A DNA stretch of 64,000 nucleotides from a virus, in IMG/VR virus record IMGVR_UViG_3300043399_001325, positions 1 through 64,000 of that record; one strand, 5' to 3'. Below, one piece after another: positions 56,040 through 64,000 of this stretch. Position numbers and translations under genes: made by a program. A model generated the notes under the pieces. It ran no database searches and had not been told where the DNA came from. It was given only the letters and a program-made list of their open reading frames with translations. Within the stretch, counting starts at the first letter, position 1, and each line of letters begins with the position of its first letter.

Positions 56040-56741
56040 TTATTTTCTGACTTCCTTATACCACAAGTCTAAGAATCCATTAACGCCAAGCATTTTTAAT
56101 AAATATGCTTTTGGTTCTTTGCCAAGACCTTTTCGGTTTAAAAGCTGTTCTGTGGTAGTCAATCCTCGCATTTTGGCTCTCGCTCCATAAAAGCCTGAGT
56201 TATATGCGACCATAGTTTTGTTTAGTGGTGCTACCCCTTCTTGCGCAAACGCTTCAAGCATCCACCTAACTATTGCACAGCCTAATGCAATATTGAATTC
56301 TTCATTTCGGAGTGCTTTTTCAATACTATTAGTGTCGGAGGATGTCATTTTTCTATTTCTATCCCACGCTTTCCAATTTGGAGTATTTTTGCTTAAAATA
56401 GCCTTAAACGAAGTCGAAAGAGGCACGTCTACAAAAACATCCCATTTAGTCACTACTTCATACACAGTTTCAGCAGTGGCTTGCATAAGACCGATAGCCC
56501 CAAAACTGTTTCTACCTACATTTTTCCCACCGCTTTCTGTGCAAATAAAAGAATTGATAACATAGTTTGGGATGTCAAAATCTTCTCCCCATTTGTCCAT
56601 TAAGGATGAGTACTTTTTTGATGTAGCAATCAACATTCCCGTATTTGCACGAATTGTTTCTGGCTTACTATAGCTAAAACTTCCTTGGACAAAAGTCCTA
56701 TTTACGTCTGGGGCTTTAATATTTATTTTGGAATATGCCAT
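56040..56741 (-). CDS. SLT-type lytic transglycosylase
   Basis: A 233-aa protein. NSFICTESGGKNVGRNSFGA near 63-83 has the catalytic Glu (TESGG), and GLMQATAETV is the canonical SLT motif; VAYNSGFYGARA near 180 is the third. No TM or signal peptide. It would be a virion entry enzyme or second lysis enzyme, alongside the anchored one at 54796. Confidence 0.85.
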   Translation of the reverse strand: MAYSKINIKAPDVNRTFVQGSFSYSKPETIRANTGMLIATSKKYSSLMDKWGEDFDIPNYVINSFICTESGGKNVGRNSFGAIGLMQATAETVYEVVTKWDVFVDVPLSTSFKAILSKNTPNWKAWDRNRKMTSSDTNSIEKALRNEEFNIALGCAIVRWMLEAFAQEGVAPLNKTMVAYNSGFYGARAKMRGLTTTEQLLNRKGLGKEPKAYLLKMLGVNGFLDLWYKEVRK

Positions 56742-56745
56742 GATT

Positions 56746-56913
56746 TTAATCTTCTAAAGGTTCTTCAATTGGAGGAGTATCATATTCAATAAATTCAACA
56801 GTCCATCCTCTATCACGAACAACGTTTCGTGTCAGAAATTTTGTGAGAGCATAGCCCCCGATTGCGAGAGCTATAACGCCTACTCCTATTAAAATTTTTT
56901 TTGCCCTTGTCAT
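56746..56913 (-). CDS. 55-aa N-anchored membrane protein
   Basis: MTRAKKILIGVGVIALAIGG.. TM at about 6-22, then RNVVRDRGWTVEFIEYD and a Pro/Glu tail. Spaced 4 bp from the transglycosylase and 2 bp from the next gene. Confidence 0.5.
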   Translation of the reverse strand: MTRAKKILIGVGVIALAIGGYALTKFLTRNVVRDRGWTVEFIEYDTPPIEEPLED

Positions 56914-56915
56914 TT

Positions 56916-57407
56916 TTATTTTTTTCTAAAATAGTTAATAGCTCCGAGAGAACCTACTAACAATAATGTACCGAAAACAATACCAAATGTTCCAATTCCA
57001 GACCCTTTTTTTGCCTTTGCTTCAGCCTCCTCTTTAGCCTTTGCTTCAGCCTCCTCTTTAGCCTTTGCTTCAGCCTCCTGTTTGGCTTTAGCATCAGCCT
57101 CCTCTTTAGCTTTTGCTTCAGCCTCCTTTTTGGACTTTGCATCAGCCTCCTCTTTGGCTTTAGCATCAGCTTTCTCTTTAGCTTCTACTAATTCTTCAAG
57201 TTCTTCGACCAAATCTTCTTGGAAGTCTTGAATGTAGTTCTTGATTTCGTTAATTTCTGCTTCAGAGTCAGGCGATGGGTTTTCTTTGTTTTCTTCAATT
57301 GCGCTTGCAAGTCTTTGATTCAAATCGTTTAAAGCGTCAAGTTTTTTTGCAACGCTTCTTGGTACTTTATTGTTTAGTTTGGTTAATAACAATTTAATTG
57401 ACTCCAT
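56916..57407 (-). CDS. Ala/Lys/Glu-repeat coiled-coil protein with C-terminal TM
   Basis: A 163-aa protein. Residues ~75-140 are a run of AKAKEEADAKAKQEAEAK repeats forming a long single helix or coiled coil, then a C-terminal TM (GTFGIVFGTLLLVGSLGAI) and NYFRKK. TolA-like helical design: a membrane-anchored periplasmic rod. DNA repeats are imperfect copies of an 18- to 24-bp unit, prone to length change. Confidence 0.65.
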   Translation of the reverse strand: MESIKLLLTKLNNKVPRSVAKKLDALNDLNQRLASAIEENKENPSPDSEAEINEIKNYIQDFQEDLVEELEELVEAKEKADAKAKEEADAKSKKEAEAKAKEEADAKAKQEAEAKAKEEAEAKAKEEAEAKAKKGSGIGTFGIVFGTLLLVGSLGAINYFRKK

Positions 57408-57440
57408 AAGTTATTGTTTTTTAAGTTCTTATTTATTTTA

Positions 57441-57468
57441 TTCCCCATAATTTTTAGGCTATGGGGAA
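57441..57468 (-). promoter_or_regulatory. Perfect 9-bp hairpin in a leader
   Basis: Stem TTCCCCATA/TATGGGGAA, loop ~10 nt, between the promoter at 57478 and the coiled-coil gene. No T-run on the minus strand, so more likely a leader mRNA structure than a terminator. Confidence 0.55.
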
Positions 57469-57477
57469 ATTTATTTA

Positions 57478-57485
57478 CAAATATA
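57478..57485 (-). promoter_or_regulatory. Candidate -7 box of a late promoter
   Basis: Minus-strand TATATTTG, a perfect TAnnTTTG, in the 100-bp AT-rich gap between the 1010-aa gene and the coiled-coil gene. A clear -33 TTG is not visible. Confidence 0.45.
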
Positions 57486-57507
57486 AATAAATATCATTTA
57501 AGATGAT

Positions 57508-60500
57508 TTATTTTTTAAGTTCAGCAAAAGCACGTTTTAAAGCTGATTGCCATGACTCTCCATCTTTGCGAATTTCTTTCGCCAAAGCTGTAGCTTGCTT
57601 GAATTTATTGTTATTTTCTTGTTTTGGCAAACTTCCGCCATTCATAAAGCTCGTCTCATCTAAATCAGATAACTTTAATCGCATTGGTGGTGCGCCAGAG
57701 GTCATTTTATTCAAATAAACAGCCATGATGTAATTATCATCGTCATGGCTTAAAATATGAACGGATTTACCTTCCTTGGTTTTTACTTGTTTGCCCTTCA
57801 AGTTAACTTTAACTTTCTTGGAGGTTTCTTCTTTTTTGCCCATTAAACCACCAAAAAACTTTTTCTCAGCTTGTTGAGCTTTAACTTTTCCAGCTACTCT
57901 ATCGCCAACTTGTTTTGCTTCTTCTTTGGAGTAGAATTTACCAAATTCTTCTTGATATTCGCTTTTAACGGGTTTGCCAACATATTGCTTGGCAACTTTT
58001 AACGACAACTTTTCAAAGTTTGAAATTTTCCCTCCATACTTGAATTCACCTGTTTCCATAAAGGCTTCAAATATTTCTACTCCTTTATCATGTTGCTCGG
58101 AAACAACTTTTTCGGTAGTTCTCTTTGGAGTCGTAACAATTAGAGTATAGTATGGGTCTTTATGTGCAGTGTACTTCCACATTTTTACGCCTTTTGTTCC
58201 CGTCTCTTCAACTCTACCTGCTTGGACAGAAGTAATTAAATTGCCTTTAAAGTTTTTGTGGGTTATAAGCCTCCAATCATATCCGTTGTGGTCAGAATAC
58301 TCGGTTTCAGCCATCCAGTTGCCTCTTGCATCTTTTCGCAATCGAGTTGTTGGCTTGTTGCTGCTGCTTGCACCTTTAGATGAAGATGAATCTTCAATTG
58401 GTTTTGCATCTTTCTTAACCCAATATCCATTAGCAGGATTTATTTTATTACCGTTTTTCAATTCAACCTCAACAACATCACGTTTTGGAACGTAAAAAGC
58501 CTTTTTAGACAATTCACCGCCATTCATTAGTATGTTTGCTCCATTGAATACATCTGAACCTTTGTAGGTAACTTCTTTTCCATTACGTTTAACCGTAACG
58601 GTCTTGATGTCAGCTTTTAGGATGTATTTTTTGGCTTTTTTTGAACCTTCTACCATAGAATCAAATTCTCCATCAAGAAGTCTTTTGTATATATCTTTGT
58701 AATAAGCCACTCCTTCTTTGTCTTTGCTTTTAGCTCTCATGTCAATAAGCCTTTTTGCACTTTCTTTCATCTCATCAAGAACTTCTTGAGTAAATTTGCC
58801 TGTATCGCCTTTTGCTCCTAATTTTATTAGGTTATATCCATTTCTCAATCCATCTCTGTCCTGAGTAAAAATATAGGTATTCCCTGATGTATCTAATCGA
58901 ATATCACCATAATCCCCATTTACTGGGTTGCCATAATTATTCATTACGGTGGCATATCTTTTCTCATCTTTTTGATAAACCACATCCCCTACGTTGAATT
59001 TTATATTTTCATCGGGAGTGAAAGAGTTTTTGGCAAAATATAAATACATCGTGTTAGCTACACCTGAACCCTCCATTTTTGTGACAAAATAAAAAGCCTC
59101 CATAATGTCCAGTCCGTCCCATTCCGTTAATCTTGCAATGGCTCTTCCATAATCTTCTGCAAGTTTACTTGGAATGAAGTATTCAGACTTGTACGCCTCA
59201 TCTTTATCATCGGTGTCTGCAAGAATTTTTGCTAATTTTAATGCTTCGTCATGAAAATTGGCATCGGTCAAAGCCTCAATTAAGGCTTGATACATAGTTA
59301 AATCATACTCTTTTTTGCCCAGATTATCAATTGTGATTCCTTTTTCTTTGGCTATTTTTTGAGCTTGCAAATTCAAACTTCCATTGACTTTACCGCCAAA
59401 TAAGTATGAATTTTTCGTGCTTCCACCATAAGCAAAATCCTCAACCAAATAAGGTATTTGAACAGGTCGACCCATCATGTCGGTAACTCTTGACATTTGA
59501 ATTTTAGTCATAGGTATAAATGGGTAATTGCTACCCCAAGCACCTTGTTTAAGGTTTGTTAAACCAACAATTCCATTTTTTTCATGCACATACCAAAGCT
59601 CATCATCATAAATAACAGGGTCGCCTAAGTACATTTTTCGCTCGATGCTTCCTCCGTTTTCAAACTTCGTGTTAGTCCATCCAAACAATTCAGAATTAGC
59701 ACGGAAATAACGATTACCTCCGACTGATGTATAGTCGATTTCCCCGACGATATTATCCATATTGTCAAACACATTGAAAAAAGCACTAATAACTTGAGAA
59801 TCGGATGTCTGAATCATTGGGGCAATATAATATTCTAAGCCATCCATTTCAAAAGACATATTATCTCTTAGTACAACATCGTTTTTGCCTTTTAGAAAGC
59901 CTTTGATTTTTTCAAAAGCCATTTCGGAAAACTCTTTTTTGAATTCCTTTTCGGGAACTTCTTCGATTTCAACCATGCCTCTTTCGTTTTCCTCTTCCTC
60001 TTCTTTTAGGTCTTCAATCATTTCTTGTTTACCATCAAGGTAATGGACAACATCCGATAAATCAGCCGTTGCTCTACCCATTTTGGCAATAACCCAAGCA
60101 GGAATTCGAACTGGTTTTTTCAAAATATCCTCCAACTCATCCGAGTGGTGGTCAATTTGCTCATTTTGATTTATAAGCATTTCTTTTGCCTCATCTGAAA
60201 GGCTACCTCCGTTGGCAAAAAACTCCCCAGCACGTAAGCCCTGAAGCACCTCTTCGGCATTGATAGGCGTGAAAGAGGTATCTCTCTCAAAACCTAATCC
60301 AAATCGACCTCGATAGTTCTCAAGCTGGCTTCTACTCACCGAACCAACTTCAGCACCATAGCCCAAGTCAACAATTGCCCAAAGGTAATCAGGGTCGTCT
60401 GGGTCTGAATTAATAATAAACCATGTTCCAACACCAGTAGGGTTGAATATTTTAGCAACGACCACTTGTTTAGAGAGGTCGCTGCCTAATGGATATTGAC

Positions 60501-60540
60501 TAAATAGCTTTTTATCTATTGCGGATGTAAATAATTTCAT
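57508..60540 (-). CDS. Giant GG-motif protein, 1010 aa
   Basis: No single catalytic domain recognised. xxGG motifs recur roughly every 60-130 residues: FFANGGSLS, KFENGGSIE, DFAYGGSTK, YLFGGKVNG, ILMNGGELS, FKYGGKISN, FMNGGSLPK. Preferred pattern [FLYD]xxGG[SKE], similar to adenovirus-type and ASFV-type protease sites. A ~85-residue module (KRNGKEVTYKGSDVFNG..NGYWVKKDAKP) is duplicated in the 852-aa protein, and the C-terminus ALAKEIRKDGESWQSALKRA matches a segment there. Possibly a polyprotein of internal virion proteins. Confidence 0.65.
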   Translation of the reverse strand: MKLFTSAIDKKLFSQYPLGSDLSKQVVVAKIFNPTGVGTWFIINSDPDDPDYLWAIVDLGYGAEVGSVSRSQLENYRGRFGLGFERDTSFTPINAEEVLQGLRAGEFFANGGSLSDEAKEMLINQNEQIDHHSDELEDILKKPVRIPAWVIAKMGRATADLSDVVHYLDGKQEMIEDLKEEEEENERGMVEIEEVPEKEFKKEFSEMAFEKIKGFLKGKNDVVLRDNMSFEMDGLEYYIAPMIQTSDSQVISAFFNVFDNMDNIVGEIDYTSVGGNRYFRANSELFGWTNTKFENGGSIERKMYLGDPVIYDDELWYVHEKNGIVGLTNLKQGAWGSNYPFIPMTKIQMSRVTDMMGRPVQIPYLVEDFAYGGSTKNSYLFGGKVNGSLNLQAQKIAKEKGITIDNLGKKEYDLTMYQALIEALTDANFHDEALKLAKILADTDDKDEAYKSEYFIPSKLAEDYGRAIARLTEWDGLDIMEAFYFVTKMEGSGVANTMYLYFAKNSFTPDENIKFNVGDVVYQKDEKRYATVMNNYGNPVNGDYGDIRLDTSGNTYIFTQDRDGLRNGYNLIKLGAKGDTGKFTQEVLDEMKESAKRLIDMRAKSKDKEGVAYYKDIYKRLLDGEFDSMVEGSKKAKKYILKADIKTVTVKRNGKEVTYKGSDVFNGANILMNGGELSKKAFYVPKRDVVEVELKNGNKINPANGYWVKKDAKPIEDSSSSKGASSSNKPTTRLRKDARGNWMAETEYSDHNGYDWRLITHKNFKGNLITSVQAGRVEETGTKGVKMWKYTAHKDPYYTLIVTTPKRTTEKVVSEQHDKGVEIFEAFMETGEFKYGGKISNFEKLSLKVAKQYVGKPVKSEYQEEFGKFYSKEEAKQVGDRVAGKVKAQQAEKKFFGGLMGKKEETSKKVKVNLKGKQVKTKEGKSVHILSHDDDNYIMAVYLNKMTSGAPPMRLKLSDLDETSFMNGGSLPKQENNNKFKQATALAKEIRKDGESWQSALKRAFAELKK

Positions 60541-60552
60541 ATTGTAAAATTT

Positions 60553-63111
60553 TTAATCGTTTTTGTGAGTTTTTCCGTTTGGTTTTGGAAGGTTCAAATG
60601 CTCATAAGCATTCGGATTTACCGATAACAATTTATCAGGGTTTCCAGCGGAAAATCTTTTAATCGCACGGATTCTTCCTTCAGACAAATCAATATCTTCT
60701 TCAAGCCCATCCTCTAATGGCTTTCTACCGATGTAATCGGAGGATAAATCCATAGGAATATCTACGGGTTCTACTTCTTGGTTAAAGATTGGGGAGCGAA
60801 ATCTTCTTTCGTTATCCATTTCCATGAATCCATCGTTTTTTTCGTACAAATTACCTCCATCGGCAAAAGACTTTTTCGTAATACTCATTGGTACGGGTTT
60901 TGCATCTTTCTTTACCCAATATCCATTTGCAGGCGTTACTAAGTGTCCATTTTTAAGCGTTACGTACACAATTTCTCTTTTAGGAATGTAATTTGCCTTG
61001 GAAGAAATCTTACCCCCATCATCAAAAGTATTTACCCCATTAAAAACATCCGTGCCTTTGTAAGAAACCTCTTTGCCATTTCTCATAACATTTACATAAG
61101 CAATATCATCATGGTCAATATACTTTCTTGGCTTGCTTGCATACATTTTGTCAGATTTTATAGTTTTCATAACCTCTGACTTGGTTTTTTTGTATCCAGA
61201 TGTAGATTTATCGCCAACAATCAAAATCACGAATTCTTCTTTATCAATAGTTTTTGTTCCTAATGCTTGCATCAATGCTAAAACTTCACGCTCGCTAAGA
61301 TTTTCTTCTTTTGTAAATTCTTTAACGGCAGCAACATTTGTTCCTGTTAAAGATGCAATTTGTTCAATAGCAAGTTGTTCTAACGATGGGGTGCTTTTTA
61401 ACTTGCCTCCACTCTTGAAAATACCTGCACTTGCACCTTCTCCTAAGTAATAATTTACATAGGGTTGAGATGCAGCATCGATAATAGCTTGGTTTTGCAT
61501 CATCACGCCACCATCCATAAACAACTCTCCTGCGGACATTGCTCCTGTTTCACCAACAAGACCATCATAGTGAGTGCCTGTGAATCCATTAAGCATAGAA
61601 GGGTCTCCAGTTCCAAATTTACCTCCCATATGACCAGCAAGGTCGGGCATTACGTTTCCGCCAAGTTCAAAACTCTCGCTGTAGTGCAACTCTTTGTAGC
61701 CTTTTTTAATAAGGTCTTGCACAAAGTCGTTAAGCATTTCTTTGTTTTTAAAAGTAGCGATGTCATAAAAATTACTACCATCCTTGTGTTTTTGAACACC
61801 ATCATGATAGCTAACTAAGTATTTGACTTTTCCAACGTTATATTGAATAGTGTATCTTTTTTTACCTACATTACCTCCATCAGCATAAACCTGATTTTGG
61901 AAATTACCGAAAGTTGGGTCGGTCATGAATTCACCTCCATCAGCATATTTCGTTTCCAACACTTTATTTACTGAATAAGCAGAGCCATAATACCCATTTC
62001 CAACATCTTTAGCATTCATGTTTACTAAATTTTGGAAATTAGAAGCTGCGTCTTTTGGAGTGAAATGCAAAATATACTCATCACCTTTGTCTTCAATAAA
62101 GAAATCACCTGATGGTTTATATAGTTTAGCCTTAATTCTATCTTTGGTGAGCTTCACTTTTACGCTTTTGCCTAAGCCACCACCCGATTCCATTTTTAAT
62201 GACTCCAAGTGCTGATTCCAATAAGAGAAAAACCGTTCTACCTCTTTTTTGTCACCATCGTTGATTGCTTTTTCTAAGTTCACCAAATCCTCTTTCAAGA
62301 AATTATACATTCTTTCATTAGTTTTTGTCAGAAGTGATTTTAAATGACCTGAACTTCCAAGCCAATAAGAGAAAAACCTGTTGACTACTTCAGCATTTCC
62401 GCTGTTTGTAGCTTCACGCAATTGTTCTAAGTCATCTTTCAAAAAATTGTACATTCTTTCATTAGAAACTGAACCGCCATTCTCCAACAAAGGCATGTCT
62501 TTTGGGTATGCAGGAGACAATCTATCGGCATGACCGTCACGGCTTTCCCAATACTTTCTTCCAATCTTGTTTTCGAATGTTCCATATTGGTTTGATGTAA
62601 AACCTTGTTTTGTAACCACTCGCTTGCCTCTTGGCTTTGCAGTGCGAACAGAATCTCTAAGAATATCAGAGTCCTTGAATCCTTCTAACTCTTTACGGGT
62701 ACGAACAATTTTTAATAGCTTCTGCAATTCCGTATCGACTGTTTTTTTGGCTTGGGCTTTATTATTTTTCATAATATCGCTTGCCCGTTTAACCGCATCA
62801 TTCCAAGACTCGTCAGCACGTCTAATCTCTTTTGCTAAAGACATGGCGGTTGGTTTTGATGGAGCTGATTTTTTGGGTTTTGCTTTAGTTTTGGATGTGG
62901 TTTTTTTAGTCGTGATTGGCTTTAATGCTTCAGGGTTTTTCTCCTCCAATGCAGCAATAATCTTGTCCAGAGCTAAATCGATTTTCTCTAAAACCTCTTT
63001 ATCCTTTGTCTTGAAGTCATTTGTTTTTTGTGAAATGGCTTTCAAAATGCCAACTTGTTTTTCATCAAGTTTGCTTTGGTCGATTCTTTGGAATTTTTGT
63101 TTAGTGTTCAT
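60553..63111 (-). CDS. Giant GG-motif protein, 852 aa
   Basis: Companion of the 1010-aa protein. GG motifs: LLENGGSVS, MESGGGLGK, KYADGGEFM, VYADGGNVG, SFELGGNVM, LFMDGGVMM, IFKSGGKLK, TFDDGGKIS, SFADGGNLY. Residues ~90-115 (AMSLAKEIRRADESWNDAVK) resemble the 1010-aa C-terminus. Two ~45-residue tandem repeats (ERMYNFLKxDLxxLxxA..FFSYW) lie at ~215-300. The N-terminus is a Lys-rich helix with an SGYKKTKSEVM segment mid-protein. Function unknown; polyprotein-like. Confidence 0.65.
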   Translation of the reverse strand: MNTKQKFQRIDQSKLDEKQVGILKAISQKTNDFKTKDKEVLEKIDLALDKIIAALEEKNPEALKPITTKKTTSKTKAKPKKSAPSKPTAMSLAKEIRRADESWNDAVKRASDIMKNNKAQAKKTVDTELQKLLKIVRTRKELEGFKDSDILRDSVRTAKPRGKRVVTKQGFTSNQYGTFENKIGRKYWESRDGHADRLSPAYPKDMPLLENGGSVSNERMYNFLKDDLEQLREATNSGNAEVVNRFFSYWLGSSGHLKSLLTKTNERMYNFLKEDLVNLEKAINDGDKKEVERFFSYWNQHLESLKMESGGGLGKSVKVKLTKDRIKAKLYKPSGDFFIEDKGDEYILHFTPKDAASNFQNLVNMNAKDVGNGYYGSAYSVNKVLETKYADGGEFMTDPTFGNFQNQVYADGGNVGKKRYTIQYNVGKVKYLVSYHDGVQKHKDGSNFYDIATFKNKEMLNDFVQDLIKKGYKELHYSESFELGGNVMPDLAGHMGGKFGTGDPSMLNGFTGTHYDGLVGETGAMSAGELFMDGGVMMQNQAIIDAASQPYVNYYLGEGASAGIFKSGGKLKSTPSLEQLAIEQIASLTGTNVAAVKEFTKEENLSEREVLALMQALGTKTIDKEEFVILIVGDKSTSGYKKTKSEVMKTIKSDKMYASKPRKYIDHDDIAYVNVMRNGKEVSYKGTDVFNGVNTFDDGGKISSKANYIPKREIVYVTLKNGHLVTPANGYWVKKDAKPVPMSITKKSFADGGNLYEKNDGFMEMDNERRFRSPIFNQEVEPVDIPMDLSSDYIGRKPLEDGLEEDIDLSEGRIRAIKRFSAGNPDKLLSVNPNAYEHLNLPKPNGKTHKND

Positions 63112-63125
63112 AACCGTGATTTTTA

Positions 63126-63566
63126 TTAGAATGCATCCTCGATATTATCTAAGAATGACAAGTCTTCTTCTTCTTCTTTTTGTTCAACATTTTTTTTCTT
63201 AACTGTTTTTCCAGTTTTTTTAGTTTTCTTTGGAGCAACCTCTTCCAAATCAATAGTGTCGATTGTATCTATTTTTGCTTCGGGAACTTGCACCACTTCG
63301 GGCTGCACAACTTCAATCGATTCTGGGTTTTGTCCGATATTCGTTTTCTCTACAACCGCAGCAGTTGGTATTGCTTTTGCATCTTCTTTCGCTTCTTCAA
63401 ACAACCCCTTGATGATTTGGTCAATTATTTCAGCTTCTTCCCTTGGGAGTTCTTGAAATAATTTGTTAGTTTCGGATTCTAACTCAGCGAACCTAACAAC
63501 TCTTTCATCTTTGTCCATATAAGCCAAAGAAATCAATTCATTTGATATTTTTTCCAATACGCTCAT
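63126..63566 (-). CDS. Acidic helical late protein
   Basis: A 146-aa protein. N-terminal ~60 residues are helical (ISNELISLAYMDKDERVVRF..); a Pro/Val/Glu linker follows, then a Lys-rich KKTGKTVKKKNVEQKEEEE and acidic FLDNIEDAF end. Overlaps the next upstream gene by 4 bp. Possibly internal virion or scaffold protein. Confidence 0.55.
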   Translation of the reverse strand: MSVLEKISNELISLAYMDKDERVVRFAELESETNKLFQELPREEAEIIDQIIKGLFEEAKEDAKAIPTAAVVEKTNIGQNPESIEVVQPEVVQVPEAKIDTIDTIDLEEVAPKKTKKTGKTVKKKNVEQKEEEEDLSFLDNIEDAF

Positions 63567-63892
63567 ACAATGACCAAATTACCGTTTGCATCTAAATCAA
63601 TCTCAATTAAATTTGATTCAAACTCAAGACGTTGATTAATATTTTCGAATTGCTCCAAACAATCCTTTTTTTCTCCATTGGGCTTAATGCAAAGTATTTT
63701 GTAAATAGACTCAATACCATTATCTGGAAGCAATCCATACGAAGTGTACTTAACATAAATGTCGTTTGGAGTCAAGGCACTATAAAACAACTTCAAATCC
63801 TCTCTTTTTTTCTTGTTAGCAAAAGCAAAACCACTCAAGTAATCTTGCATAGCCTCGATTTGTTCGTTTGTTATTTTGGCAATGTTTTCCAT
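63563..63892 (-). CDS. Hypothetical 109-aa late protein
   Basis: MENIAKITNEQIEAMQDYLS.., helical start, then DLKLFYSALTPNDIYVKYTS and strands near the end. ATG 63892 used; a longer frame to 63904 starts at a non-ATG codon. No known family. Confidence 0.5.
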   Translation of the reverse strand: MENIAKITNEQIEAMQDYLSGFAFANKKKREDLKLFYSALTPNDIYVKYTSYGLLPDNGIESIYKILCIKPNGEKKDCLEQFENINQRLEFESNLIEIDLDANGNLVIV

Positions 63893-63896
63893 TTTT

Positions 63897-64000
63897 TTAA
63901 ACAATATTTAGTGCTTCGTTCAAAAGTAAAACTTTTTCCTGAAATTTTTTGTCTTTTTCATTTATTTGTTCCTGACTATCAGCATAAGAGCCTCCGCTAA
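63897..64000 (-). CDS. Partial CDS at the window edge
   Basis: The C-terminal 34 codons of a minus-strand gene continue beyond the window. Visible residues are SGGSYADSQEQINEKDKKFQ.., helical and charged, with another GG motif near the truncated end. Only the stop is defined. Confidence 0.5.
   Translation of the reverse strand, partial: SGGSYADSQEQINEKDKKFQEKVLLLNEALNIV

Overview
The window reads as part of a large, AT-rich virus or virus-like plasmid of a Bacteroidota host, probably Flavobacteriia. Promoters have the Bacteroidota form (TTG/TTTG near -33, TAnnTTTG near -7), starts are ATG in A-rich leaders with little Shine-Dalgarno signal, and genes are tightly packed and often overlap. No rRNA, tRNA, CRISPR, transposase, terminase, portal or tail-tube gene was recognised.

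Layout. (1) 1-1.2 kb: a strand-asymmetric G-rich repeat tract, then four copies of a ~60-bp repeat. (2) 1.2-4.6 kb: a leucine-rich-repeat protein with near-identical 66-bp repeats, followed by a row of tiny genes each ending in an attC-like inverted repeat. (3) 4.6-7.9 kb: an operon with a GIY-YIG nuclease, a DUF551 protein, a cytosine methyltransferase relic and a cyclic-phosphate-processing receiver-like protein. (4) 8-11.2 kb, minus strand: an adhesion cassette with a LamG-like fibre. (5) 11.3-13.4 kb: a 3'-5' exoribonuclease-like protein and a CX5R phosphatase. (6) 13.4-16.1 kb: a second, longer attC-like cassette array ending in the same tail/terminator as the first. (7) 16.1-29 kb: AAA+ ATPase, SPFH lipoprotein, HTH protein, a small protein with family-B-polymerase-like motifs, DnaA domain IV-like protein, Cas4/RecB-like nuclease and RecT. 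(8) 29.1-64 kb, all minus strand: the virion/late region.

The late region has an A32/FtsK-like packaging ATPase, a candidate jelly-roll major capsid protein with a smaller paralogue, two or three spike proteins, nearly 40 small proteins that are little more than one membrane segment, two membrane-anchored lytic transglycosylases, a PAP2 phosphatase, an LRAT-like protein, a metallopeptidase, and a lysis block (holin candidate, TIGR02594-type endolysin, TM/coiled-coil protein, u-spanin-like protein). It also has a sulfation/glycan island (sulfotransferase, APS-kinase-like, DUF2061, nucleotidyltransferase, HAD, GT9) and two giant proteins with regularly spaced xxGG motifs. The combination suggests a tailless dsDNA phage with an internal membrane, far larger than PRD1 or PM2. 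This is inference: the capsid assignment rests on reading alone.

Five promoter copies, each with an ATTTGT-ACTA-ACAAAT inverted repeat just after the -7 box, drive the plus-strand blocks and probably form one regulon. The most unusual points are integron-like cassette arrays with no integrase in view, the single-TM protein swarm, the GG-motif proteins as possible processed polyproteins, and the reduced polymerase palm-like protein.
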